DNA of 64,000 bases from Anaeramoeba flamelloides (Eukaryota > Metamonada > Anaeramoebidae). Each line of letters begins with the position of its first letter. Within the stretch, counting starts at the first letter, position 1. The stretch lies in NCBI GenBank assembly GCA_027625915.1, contig JANTQA010000051.1, positions 7,068,501 to 7,132,500 on the forward strand, read 5' to 3'. Positions 45,986-57,350 of the stretch are shown here, piece after piece. The notes under the pieces were generated by a model, which made no database searches, had not been told where the DNA came from, and saw only the letters and a program-made list of their open reading frames with translations. A program made the position numbers and the translations under genes.

Positions 45986-47487
45986 TTGTTAAAGGTGAAT
46001 TATTTATTGTCCTTATTTTTCATAATTCCGAAATTTACATTTAGTTATTTTTTTAAGATTGAGAAATTTTTGATAAATATATTTTCTTTTCTTGAAATTA
46101 ACATTTTTTTTGAGATGATTAATATTTTAATAATTAGTATTTGACCACCCCTTTTTTACAAAACAAATTTTCTAAATATTATTTTAAAGTATTATATATT
46201 TTGATTTAATTCCTTTTTTTTTTTTTTTTTTATTAAATTTAAACAATACAAAATAATTACAGTAATAAATTAATTTAAAAAAGTTGATAAAAAATTTAAT
46301 CATAGATTTATTTATTCACAGTTTTATAATTGATTTTTTATTTAAATCTAAATATAATTTTTCTTATTTCTAATTTGGAATTTAGTAATAGGCTGATTAA
46401 TTATTTTTAATTAAACTAAGTAAATTCAATTTTTTTGTCGTTTTATTGTTCAAAATTATAGAAAAAAAATAAACTCGAGATAAAAATAAAACAACTTAAA
46501 ATAAAAACCTCATAGAAAAAAATTAATAGTGATTATTTTTTTTCTTATTTATGAAATCATTTTAATTATTAGATAAATGAGTAAAGTGATTTTAATTGTA
46601 TTTTATTTTTTGATTGTTTGTCACAATATATCCACATTTGGCGAGTCAATTTATTAATCAAAAATCAATCTTCCTACCCCCTTTATTTTCATAAGATTAT
46701 CAATTATTATATTTTTAATTAATTGAAATTATTTGTTAATTTTCATTTTATATTTTTTTACGATCAAAATAAAATGAGTACTTAATCCACAATATTTGGT
46801 CAGGATTAGAAAAATTTATAAAGCTTTTTTAAATAAAATTTCTCTTTAAAAAAGCTTTTAAATTATTATTTTCATGTCACACTCTCAACCAAAAAGCATT
46901 TTTATCCTTTAGAATTCAAAATTATTTTTCATTATTAAAAAGGGTGAAACACAATTTTTAATGGGTAACCTTAGTAGAAATTGAAAATTAAAACTAAGAT
47001 CGATTAATAAAAGAAAAAATAAAAGATTAAATGCAAAATGGATGAGTCATCAAAATAATATTTACTTACAAGAGTACCTTTATGAAATTTAGTATTTTTT
47101 TTGATTGATCTTTTTATTGGATTTGAAATTTACAAGGTACTATTTTTTTGGATATCCATTTTTCCTTTCGAAAATCTTACTCTTATTTAGGATTCTTCAT
47201 TTACAACAGATATATCCAAGATACCATAAAAAAAGTACCAAGATAATAAATGAGGATCATAGATTACAATCTATTTCCTTGAAAAATCTGTTTTGAAAAG
47301 AAAAATATAGGAAATGATGTGAAAATTTTTTCACCTTATGTATTTATAGGCCAATAGTTCATTTCTCCATTTGAAAGAAGTTCAAAAACCACAGTATTTA
47401 TTGATTCAAAAAAAGGACAACAGTTACTGAACTCTTCTTATGATTTTAGAAAAATTATCAAATCATTTTTTTTTCTTTTTCCAAAAA

Positions 47488-47745
47488 ATGAACAAAAAAG
47501 AAGAATTCAAGAAATATTTAAAAGATACAACAATTTTAAATAAATTGACAAAAGGTTTAATCGAACTTTATGAAACAAACAAGTCACCTAAAGATATAAA
47601 CCAGTTTATCATGGAAAAGCTTGGACACACAAATACAGACGATCTAGAAAAAGAAAATGAAGACTTAAAAAAAGAAATTTCTGAACTACAAAAAGAAGTA
47701 AAAAAATTAAGAACGAAACTAAAAGATGTCCAAAACAAAAAATAA
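47488..47745 (+). CDS. MYCBP: MYCBP (AMY-1 / FAP174) homologue
   Basis: The 85-residue protein is near the 103 residues of human MYCBP and collinear with it. An N-terminal segment EEFKKYLKDTTILNKLTKGL aligns with EQFRRYLEKSGVLDTLTKVL in the human protein. IELYETNKSPKDINQFIMEK and LGHTNTDDLEKENEDLKKEI follow, then a coiled coil (ELQKEVKKLRTKLKDVQ). In animals MYCBP binds c-Myc and AKAPs. In Chlamydomonas its homologue FAP174 sits in the axonemal central apparatus. In a protist an axonemal or AKAP scaffold role is more likely. I chose the ATG at 47488 over upstream frame extension because similarity begins there. Single exon. Confidence 0.9.
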   Translation: MNKKEEFKKYLKDTTILNKLTKGLIELYETNKSPKDINQFIMEKLGHTNTDDLEKENEDLKKEISELQKEVKKLRTKLKDVQNKK

Positions 47746-49064
47746 TTCAAACAATCAAAAACAAAAAAAACAAATCACTCATATTTTCTTTTTCCAAAAA
47801 AATAAAAAAAATTCTTTTTATACAAGCTTCAAAAATTGATCGTTTCACAGACTTTACAATTTGAGAAAATAAACAACCCAAAAAAAAGCAATTATTTGAG
47901 TAATTTCTTTTGTTTTTGTTCTTTTGTTTTGCTGTGGTCAAGACTTTAAATCAACCAAATTTGCAATTTTCTTATTCTTTATTTTTTTCGATCTATAATG
48001 CTACACCCAACAAACCGATCGAAAAGGATCACAAATGTTTATATGACAATTAGAAACAATCTTTTTAGGAACAGTTGATGTTTTTATTTTCAAAAGCTTT
48101 TGTTTTTCCAGTTTTTCAATCAGACACAGAAAAAAAAAAAAAAGCTAAATGAAATGTGAAGAAAAAAATCACAAAACAAAACAACAAGCAAACGAAAGGT
48201 TTTCTTTTTGAACATATTTAACAAAATTAAAATCTGTTTTTACAATTGTGATTTCTAATTGGTTATTTATTAAACACTTGTTTTAGGAAAATAGTTTATC
48301 GCCCTATTCAACAATGAAAAAATTGGATTGAACACTCCAAGTCCAAGGAAATTAATGAAACTAAATCTCAAATTTCTGCATTTCGTATATCTTGTTTATA
48401 AATTTGAAGATTTAATTCTCTCAGTCTATTATCACAAACAGTTTTACAATTCTGTTAAATTCCAGTAAAACTCCATTCGATTTTCCTTTCAATTTCGATT
48501 TTTAAATTAATTCGCTTGGTGTTGAATAGTAATAAATTCAAATAAATGTTGGAAAACTTTTTATTACAATTCCCATTTTTTAAAAGTTTTTACACATCTT
48601 TGAACAAAGATTTTATTGGTTTAAAGTCAAAGAAACTTTGTGAATTTATTGGTTTTTGAATTATTATTTTATCAGGAAATTATTTGCATGTATGGGGTGT
48701 ATAGTTAGATTAGGTTATACAAAGTCATGAGAAGTTAATTTTTTTTGAAAATTTTTTGAATTTATCAGTATTCAAAATTGAGAAAAAAAAATTTCCAGAA
48801 AACATGTTAGACAAATAATTTTTTATATTTTTTTTTAATTAATGGATATAAAAAAATGTTTCTTTATTTTTTATTTGGGAAGGAACTCAAAAAAAGAACA
48901 ATTATCAATTAAAGATGGAAATAGATAATTTTCACAATTTTTTTCTCTCCAATTTTAAATCAAAATATGAATTATCTTCTAAAATCTGAATGAAAAAGAG
49001 TAATAACCACTAACCAGTAAATCATTTTCAAAGATAAGTTCTTTTTTTTTTTTTTTTTTTTGGA
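47746..49064. other. Gene-free region
   Basis: Apart from the 3' flank of the MYCBP gene I see no gene, repeat family or RNA gene. The poly-Phe and poly-Lys frames are low complexity. Confidence 0.5.
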
Positions 49065-49615
49065 ATACGCTTTGTTTCTGATCAAGGGTAACAAGAATTT
49101 TTTTTCAAATATCAATTATTTCTGGATAAATGATCTTTTAAAGAATCAATAAGAAACCAGTAGAATAATATACTTCTGAAGAATATTTGACATCTATATT
49201 TTGTAAAAACTAATTATTCAATCTCTAAGTTTCTTAATAATGCAAGAATTCAAATTCTGATGGTTCCTATGATATAAACATTTCTATTCATTTTGATCTA
49301 CTACTGAAGATCTATGAAATTTCCAATAGAAATTAATAATGATTTCTCTAGAATGATTTTCACTGTTTAAATAAAACAAGAATTACATTTTTTTTACTTT
49401 GTTACCTTAGATCTTTCAATAAAAAAAAAAAAAAATTGCAATAGAATTAAAAATTACAAAAAAAAATCGAACAAAAACAAAAGTAATGATTTGAAAAAAG
49501 ATTTTTAATTTTGAAATTTCTTACAAAAATATTTTCTCCTGATAAGATCTATTTAAAGCTTCTAAATCGATGTAATCCTTATCATAGCAACTGGACCACT
49601 TTGACTTGAAGCTTT
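49065..49615. repeat. GGGCCC-terminus element, family D' copy 3 (diverged)
   Basis: Collinear with 19241-19930 and 39116-39835 at lower identity and shorter. The right end reads AACTGGACCACTTTGACTTG and the left ATCAAGGGTAACAAG. Confidence 0.7.
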
Positions 49616-50561
49616 TTTATTATTAATAAGAGTTAATTTTTTTTTTTTGCAAAAGTTGAGGATATTAAATTAACATTTAAACAGTTAGTTAGATTGAAGA
49701 AAGAAAAAATAGTAAAATTCTTGTATTTATAAAATTTAACTATTTTATTTTTAATAATTTTATCTACTTGGTTTCTTTTTTTATTCTTTTTCCCTATGAA
49801 AAAGAAAATTTTTTTTGTGATTAATTATAAATTCTGTAAAAACTAAAGAAAAAAAATAAAAATGATTATTTAGTAAATAATGAATTTTTAATTGAAATTG
49901 ATTTTTTAAAACTTTCGATTTTTATTATTTATACTTTTTACCTTTTAAAAATACCCTAATTTTTAGATTTTTTGTTCCATTTTTTTTTTTACTTTTTTTC
50001 TAAAGTATTTCAAGGTCTTAAAAAAAATAAAAAAAATATCAAGTCTATTTGCACAATTTGTTCTCATTATTTCCAAACAAAAAGAAAGTGTTCTAATTAG
50101 ATCTAAAGTTAAAAGAATATAACTTTACATTTGCTAAAACCAACCAAATTGAACCAAATTGTACTTTTAGTACAATATTGTCAAGTTATTACTTGGACGA
50201 GGTTTTTTTCGGGTGTAGTCAGAATCTTGTACTGGGATTTTGTGAAAACAAGATTTGCAAAATAAAAATAAATAAAAATAAAAAAAATATAAATAATGCA
50301 AAAGGACTACAAATAAAAATGGTATAAAACAATTCTTATACTTTAAAAAAATCTATTTATTAACAGTTTATCTATATATTTCTTTTTTGATAAAGTATAC
50401 TTTTTCATATGATCTATTGTTGTCAAATATTTATTAAACTTTATTAAAACAAATTATGGTGACTATTCATTTAAATTTTTGACCTAAAACGTAACAACGG
50501 CCAACTTTTTAAATGGTTTAGGTGCAAAAAATACTTTAAAATCAAGTTTTTACGTATTTTA
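49616..50561. other. Gene-free stretch
   Basis: AT-rich sequence without recognised features. Confidence 0.5.
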
Positions 50562-51827
50562 TTAGAGTTTTTGATGATAATATTTTTTATTGTGATATTA
50601 AAAATTAATTCACAATAATATTGTAAAATTGTAATTAGTCCCACTTTATTGTGAAAAAACATAAAATCTTGATAATCCATATTAAATATGAAACAATAAA
50701 AATCTGTATCGTGAAAAAATTAATTAATTTTTTTAAAATCACGTTAAAATAAATTCCAAGAATTTGACAAACTTTGATACTTTTACAACACTTTTAAAGT
50801 GTTAAATATAATGTAATTTGTTTTAAAGGGTTTTAAAGTGATTGAAAGAATTGAAAGACAGAAAACTTGTAAAAAGGCCAGGAGTTTGTCATAATTTAGG
50901 AAAAAAAAAATTTTTTTTTCTTTCATTTGTTTTTAACCAAAGTAAAATATCCTGTGAATTTTATGATCAAATGAATTATAATCAAATATCAATAATATAC
51001 TTGAATATAAAATATATTTTGTTATTTTAAATGGAATTATTACCTTCACAAGTTAAATAATGAAAAAGAAGTCAGTGTGATTTTCATTATTATTGGTAAT
51101 CAATTAAAAATAAACATTTGAATCTAGTTCTGTTTTCTTCCCAATATAAAGATAAGCAAAGTAGAAGAATAACAATAAAAAAAAATGTACAAACAATATT
51201 AGCAATTTCTGATACTATGACTAATTTACTTTGGAAAACTTTTGATATATTTTTCAACTCCTTTCAACTTGCACTCAATAAAGAGAATTCTTTAACCCAA
51301 TATCAAATTCTTTAAAGGGTAATTTTTGTGTTGATTATTTTAGAAGCTTTTTCACTTAGCACATTTTATGACATCATGATGACTGGGAAGCTATTTTATT
51401 TTCCCTTCTTTTATCAAGTTTTTTGATCTGAAGGATTGATCGAGATGACAATATAAATCAAAATAAAATAGAAGAAATTCTTTGTTCTGATCCTTGATTG
51501 AGTCAAGTATTCTTTTTGTTGTTTTTTAACAAATACTTTTTTTCTCCAAATCTATTTTTTGATCCCAAAAATATAGCTTTGTAAAAATATTGTTGAATTA
51601 TCCTGAAAGTCATCAACTATAATACCTACGATTTAATTTTTATTATTATTTTTTGAAATTTGTCACAATATTTAGACAATTATCGCAATCTTATTGAATA
51701 TCGTAATTTGTATTATCATTATAGTATTGATGATGGCAATTTTCTACAATATCGTGATTTGATAGGGATAATCATGATTGTTGAAACTTTATTGTGAATT
51801 AACCAAGATAATGTCAAATTCTCTATT
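50562..51827. mobile_element. Non-autonomous transposon family F, copy 2
   Basis: A full-length, more mutated relative of 40033-41246. Ends are AGAGTTTTTGATGATAATA and AATGTCAAATTCTCT. Shared inner blocks include ACCTTCACAAGTTAAATAA and TTTTACAACACTTTT. The GC-bearing subterminal motifs have decayed (ATATCGCGAT to ATATCGTAAT), as expected for an older copy. Confidence 0.8.
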
Positions 51828-51854
51828 CATTTTATCATTATTTTCCTCTCTTTA

Positions 51855-52510
51855 AGGGTCTAGTCATTTACCGTAAATTTTCTCCCCACTAAACGTATGA
51901 CCTGCCACCAAAAAGGGTATTGCGAAATAGCCTTACTTTCAATTGGCAAAATTCAAGAAATGAAAAAAAAATTTTCATAGGATCTCTTTGACAAAAAATT
52001 AAACCAAGAAAAAAAAAGTTCAAAAAAGTTCTCAATTTGAAAATATCAAAATTTAAAAAAAAATTCATCTTTTCTCATTTTCTCTTTCCAAATGGTCAAA
52101 TTTCTTTAATTTTAAAACAAATTGCTTTCTTAAAGTTCGCAATTACTTTAATTCGATTTAATCTGATTTTTGGTTATTTTATAACTCTCTAAATTTGACC
52201 AAGTAAGGATTATCTAATATTCTTACAATAAAAATAACTCATTTGAATAATAAAAAAAAGAAAAAAAAAAATCACCAAGATCTCAAAAAGTGCCAAAGAG
52301 TGACACTTCAAAAATAACATAGTTGTTTTCAAAATTGTATATTCTAACCATTCTAATTGTAAATTGAGTGTCGCTCGTTAGCACTTTTTTCTAGAAATTT
52401 CCTCATATTTAATTGTTGATTTTTGGAGATCGATCGTATTTACATGTTGGTTGGTTTTTAATTGGTGTTAGGTCAAAATAAAAATTACTAAAAAGTTTTT
52501 TTCCATTTTC
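51855..52510. repeat. Dispersed repeat family H, copy 2
   Basis: Aligned with 23330-23965 through AAAAAGGGTATTGCGAAATA, AGAGTGACACTTCAAAAATA and GGAGATCGATCG. No gene. Confidence 0.65.
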
Positions 52511-53189
52511 AGAAATAAAAATTTCACCGTAATTACTTAACGCTTAATCTCTATTTTTCCTGTCTTTGTTTAAAAATTCAATTTTTTTCTTTTCATTTTT
52601 TAAAGAAAAGATAACCTATGTTTAATAATCTTATCTATATTTAGAGTTAATATCAAAAGTATTAAATATAGCCAGCGTTTCTTACAAAAAATGAGATAAT
52701 TTTGATGAATCACCTATATATAATAATAATAAATAAATAACAAAATCTCTTTATTAATAAGTATACTGAAGAAATTTAAAAATTGTTCCTCAAAAATAGT
52801 TACTAAGTTGTACCAGGGATGAAATTTTCAATTCTTATTTTTAAAAATACTCATATTTGTTTATTCTAGGATTCCTATTTCAAAAATTGACACAAATAAT
52901 ATTTTGGAAAAAAAGAAAATTAGAAAACCAAAAAACTGTTTCGAAAATTTAATATAAAAACTACCAGATAACCAAAAGAAGATCAATAAATGAAAATTTA
53001 ATCAGGTTCATTAAAATGAATAATTATTTGAGATACAATCAATCATAAGAAAGAAAATCTTTTTTTTTCTCATTTTTTACTTTGACTTTTTAAAAACAAA
53101 AAAAAACTTTAAATCAGAGACTATATTAGATTGGTGTTGTTGGTTCAATATTTATTTTAAAATATAAAGATCAAAGAATTCCGTTAAAG
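52511..53189. other. Gene-free stretch
   Basis: AT-rich sequence without recognised features. Confidence 0.5.
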
Positions 53190-53760
53190 TTTACAATCCG
53201 AGGAAATTTGAAAAAAAAGATTATATAGTATCAGGTTTGATAACTTTTTATTTCGATTCTTTCATATAGATCTTTGTCTTCATATTATTTTTAATCGTAG
53301 TTCAAAAAGGACAATATTTTAAAATGTCTTTTTTTTTTCCGAAATCTGAAAACATGAATCCAGTGTATAAGGCGAATTGGAGGTAATTTATCAAAAAATG
53401 TGAATTTTGGATTTTGTTGATTGGAATTTTTTTTTATGTTAGGTTTTATTTTGAGTTTTTTAATACTATTTTTTTTTCGTTAATTGAGTAAAAGGGAACT
53501 AAATATTTCAATTGATAATCCAAAAACCAATATAATTTCTAAAATGCCTACCAACCTGGGGGCCTTAAACTCATAAATTCAGATTTCGGAAAAAAAAAAA
53601 ATAAATTGTAAAAAATTTCCTTTTTGAACTGCAATTAAAAATAATACCAAGCTTAAGATTTATCAGCTAAGAACCAAATTAACAAACCTTCACACTTAAT
53701 ACAAGACAATCTTTTTTTAAGTTTCAGTGATTGTAAACCTTAAATTAAAAAAATTCTCTC
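53190..53760. repeat. Long-inverted-repeat element, family B copy 1
   Basis: Arms of about 200 bp face each other. The left begins GTTAAAGTTTACAATCCGAG and the right ends TTCAGTGATTGTAAACCTTA. Related elements lie in the hydrolase intron at about 60035-60590 and 60590-61170. No gene. Confidence 0.75.
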
Positions 53761-54008
53761 GAAAAATTTCAAGAGAAAAAAAGCACAAATTTTGAAAACT
53801 TCAAACGGAAATATTCACTACGAAATTTAAGAAATCAAAAAAAAAAAAGACAACGAAAAAGAAAAAGGAAGATTAGTATCGTTAATTTGATTGTGTGCGA
53901 AAAAAGGTATTCTTTTTAAATCAAAAAAAAAAAAAAAAAAAAAGACAGAAAAAAGAAGAAAAAGAAAAAAAAAAATATGATAAAAAACACAACTCAAAAC
54001 TCTTGGAA
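53761..54008. other. 3' flank of the coiled-coil gene
   Basis: Contains A-runs near 53920-53945. No gene. Confidence 0.5.
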
Positions 54009-54980
54009 TTAAAATTGATCGAAAACAGACTCACCAAAACAAATCATTTTCATCAAAACTTGACCGTTTTTAAGTTTTACGCCCGGGAAAACAACACAAA
54101 CTTTTTCTTCTTCTTCATCACTAACGTTGAGCATGGTGCGGGTATCAAAGGTTGCGATGCCTTTTTCTTCATCACGGTCTGGGGGCACCAACAGCACAAG
54201 CTCGTTCTCTGCGATGAGCGCGTTCCAGAACCATTCGCAGAGCTTGTCTGTGAAATCTGTGAAGTCATCAAGGAAATCTGGTTCTTCTTCAAGTACCTCT
54301 TCGAGTGAGTCTTTAAATTTGTCAACAATTGGCCCAATGAACTTTTCTTTTTCTTTCAGGCTTTGATAAATGTGCTTTGGGTGATAATTTTTGGTGATCG
54401 AACGGAAATGTTCAATCCGTTTGTTCGTCACTTTAAAGAGCCCAACAAATTTCTCGTCGTACACTCTGGAAACTTCCACCATTTGGTTCCAGGATTCCAC
54501 ACCGACTTGGTAAAGCACATTTGTTATTTGAAATTCCAAGTACGTCTCGACTAAATTTTTGATTTCGATGCCAATGTCCTTCAGGATTTTTTGGATATTC
54601 AGCGTCTCCAAATTCCCGTGAATGTCGAAGTTCGACATATGGATTTCGGCCTGGTTTGTGTTCTTCATGTCCACCCAATAATTTTTAATCAAGAGCATTT
54701 TCTCTTTTTCAGTTCGCATTTTGGACATGTTTTTGTGATGAAGCTTTTTTAACTTGTTTTCCTCTTGCTCATTTTCTTTATCGAGTTTCTTGCTGCTCGC
54801 CTTCAAATCTTTGATAACAATTTCGCTATCCACATCAGCTTTTTTCAGCAACTTTAAGATCCTCTCGTTGATCTCCATTTCTTTTTTGATCTGTTCAAGT
54901 TGCTTGTTCTTTTTGAGAGAATTTGGTTCTGTGAGGAGACTTTCAAAACAAAATCGTTCAATTTCGGAATTGTTGTTCAT
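54009..54980 (-). CDS. Coiled-coil protein, GC-richer than its surroundings
   Basis: A single exon of 323 residues from the ATG at 54980 (MNNNSEIERF). Residues about 20-100 are a charged coiled coil (KKNKQLEQIKKEMEINERIL). A mostly helical middle follows, with YLEFQITNVLYQVGVESWNQ. There is an acidic stretch (EEVLEEEPDFLDDFTDFTDK) and a compact C-terminal part (VCVVFPGVKLKNGQVLMKMI). Codon use is clearly richer in G and C than in neighbouring genes, suggesting high expression or different history. I recognise no family. An upstream (TTG)n run lies at about 54998-55022 in the 5' untranslated region. A scaffold or cytoskeletal role is a guess. Confidence 0.85.
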   Translation of the reverse strand: MNNNSEIERFCFESLLTEPNSLKKNKQLEQIKKEMEINERILKLLKKADVDSEIVIKDLKASSKKLDKENEQEENKLKKLHHKNMSKMRTEKEKMLLIKNYWVDMKNTNQAEIHMSNFDIHGNLETLNIQKILKDIGIEIKNLVETYLEFQITNVLYQVGVESWNQMVEVSRVYDEKFVGLFKVTNKRIEHFRSITKNYHPKHIYQSLKEKEKFIGPIVDKFKDSLEEVLEEEPDFLDDFTDFTDKLCEWFWNALIAENELVLLVPPDRDEEKGIATFDTRTMLNVSDEEEEKVCVVFPGVKLKNGQVLMKMICFGESVFDQF

Positions 54981-54997
54981 CTTTTGAATTTGTTTAG

Positions 54998-55022
54998 TTG
55001 TTGTTGTTGTTGTTGTTGTTGT
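54998..55022. repeat. (TTG)n run in a 5' leader
   Basis: Eight TTG units 18 bp upstream of the start codon at 54980, i.e. (CAA)n in the sense strand, a type common in leaders of well translated genes. Confidence 0.85.
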
Positions 55023-55917
55023 TTTTGGTTTGAGTTGGTTTGGATTTGGAAAAATTGGTACAAATGAAAAAATTGTTTGGATAAAACAAGAAAAGTGAAA
55101 AAAATAATTTTCTTGTTCAATTTTAGCTTTCTATAAATTTCTTGGATTTTCCAAATATTTATGTCTTTACAAAGTTTTCAGACAATTCCTGAGATTTTAC
55201 AATGCTTTTGAACACTTTTCATTACTTTGAAAGTTTGAAAAGCTTTACAAATGTCAGTTTTTTTACACTTGACTCTTAACAATAAACAAGAAAAAATTTA
55301 CATCAGATTTTTTATTTGTTTTTATACAACAAGAGTATTGTTCCGAGTCGAAAAGTGTTATTATTGTTTTCTATTTTGTTATTTGATTCTTTTTTATGCT
55401 TTTGGGAATTTTGGTTAACGAAATATCCGAATGGAAATAAATATTTCCAAATTGTCAAAAAAAAATCTTGTATTTTGTTTGACAAATACCAATAGAGAAG
55501 AACTTAAGGAGAAAATTTTTTTTGAGTTACACAAGTCCTTGAAAGTTGAAATCAAAATATCACTAGTTACTCTATTTGTGATCATAGAAAAAGTAAATCA
55601 GAGATGAATTCACAATAATATCAATTAAATTTCAACTAGCGTTCGATTTGAAATTTAATGGTGCCCATTCTTAATGAATATTTCACAGACAGGAGCTCAT
55701 GGGCAACCTTGAACTTTTTTTGATATCAAATTTCAATGTTGATAAAGATTTATAAAAAGTTGAAAATGAGAATAAGAAAGCCCATATTAAAAGATCATTT
55801 TCATAAATAAGCCTATATTCAAACTGTTTTTTCTGATATAAAAAAATAAACTTCCAGAACCGAAAATGACTTTAAATCTGGAAAAATCTCTGAGAAACTA
55901 CTAATTCTTTTCTCTTA

Positions 55918-55951
<34 letters not shown>

Positions 55952-56385
55952 GTATTTGGATCATATCAGAAGATTATTTTTTATATGAGTTGATTTAAGA
56001 AGATATTTTGATATGAGATTTCTTATTTTCATTTTCAACTTTTTATAAATATAAACTCTTTTTCAAAAAAAAGGTAACAGAAATTTCAAGAATTATTCAT
56101 AATTGAATCAAATTAATTGTAATATCATTCTAAAATCTAAAAAACACTTTTAACATAAAAAAGTACTCAACTGAATATTTAAAACTCATTTGAAACAAAA
56201 CAATTAAAATTAAAATTAAATATTTTAAAAATTAATTATTCCATTTATTTGAAATGAGTAATCTCGTTGTATAAATTATAAAAAAAAAAAAATTATAAAA
56301 TCAATATAAACCTTTGAATACAGTGAATTGGGAGAAAGTTTTCGACATTTTATTGATAATTCTTTAGATATCAAACTTTTGTTTT
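55023..56385. other. Gene-free stretch with microsatellite
   Basis: A compound (TA)n(TGTA)n run lies at 55917-55955. No gene seen. Confidence 0.5.
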
Positions 56386-56598
56386 TTAAATCTCATTTTC
56401 AAGATAATGAAGCAATTCATTTGAGTATTTTGTTGGAATTGTTTTTTTTATTGGTTTTCTCTTTTCTTTGTTCCATAAAGAAAACCAATAATAGTCTTTC
56501 TTAATTCCTATATCTAGCCCATCTGAAATCAAAATTAAACCGTTTCCATTTTTATACTGGTAGATTATTTCCAAATTGGTTTCTTCGTATATTGTTTT
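56386..56598 (-). CDS. Possible last exon of an unknown gene
   Basis: The frame has no ATG: YKNGNGLILISDGLDIGIKK, then DYYWFSLWNKEKRKPIKK, then TIPTKYSNELLHYLENEI and a stop. Hydrophobic and charged residues alternate as in a folded domain and differ from the noise frames around. No upstream exon was found up to 58.9 kb, and no family is recognised. It may be a decayed fragment. Confidence 0.35.
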   Translation of the reverse strand, partial: KTIYEETNLEIIYQYKNGNGLILISDGLDIGIKKDYYWFSLWNKEKRKPIKKTIPTKYSNELLHYLENEI

Positions 56599-56880
56599 TC
56601 ATTTTCCAACTTTTCAATATGCATAAATAATAAAAAAAAAAAAAAATGAAAAAATGAATAATTAAAATGAAATTCACCAAAAAGTAATTCTCTTATTAAC
56701 TATCAAATTCACTATTTTGGATGATTTGAGTAGTGTATACATTTATTTGAAAAATATTTTCTATCAAAATCAAAATTTGATCTCAAAAAAAATTAAAATA
56801 GCTTTATGATAGCTAAAAGAAATAAAACTATATCAATAACTATTAGACTTAGATTATTTTTTCAATTTATCAAAAAAAAA

Positions 56881-57350
56881 TATATAGTAATGAAAAAAAT
56901 ACCTGCGACTATTTTTAATAGTAATAATAGGAAAATTGTTGTTTAATTTCTGAATATTTTCAATCATATCACTTTTTATAAATACCCAAATTTTTTGTAA
57001 AATAGTAATAAACCTCCATAAACATCATCAAAGTAAGATATGTTAGAATATCCAAATAATTGTTTGATGACATGAAGTAGATCAACTTATTTTGAAAAAG
57101 AATTGAGTTTTATAGAGGTTTGCTCGAGTTTGGATAATGATAATTTTTATTCTTATTTTTTTATTGATTGAATGGTGTTTTGAACAAGTGTTATTTAATT
57201 AATCATCATTCTAATGAGTGAGTGAGTTATATTTGTAAAATATTGATTCTAAAAAAAAGTATTTGGTTCTAAATAAAAGCAATTACCCAACAATTTTCCT
57301 AATATTCACAAATAAAAATCTTATCAGGGATTTTTTTCACTATTATATAT
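56881..57350. repeat. Non-autonomous DNA transposon, family C copy 3
   Basis: The diverged element is collinear with 1822-2316: TATAGTAATGAAAAAAATAC start, a TTATTGATTGAATGGTGTTT block, and an ATCAGGGATTTTTTTCACTA end. Confidence 0.7.

Larger units (their letters stand above)
43880..47487. other. Gene-free region between PAS and MYCBP genes
   Basis: It holds a shared upstream motif at 44534 and a family I copy at 45690-45985. A short sequence at 46935-46990 is related to 10445-10505. Frames at 44858-45046 and 47105-47296 are short and not protein-like. Confidence 0.5.
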
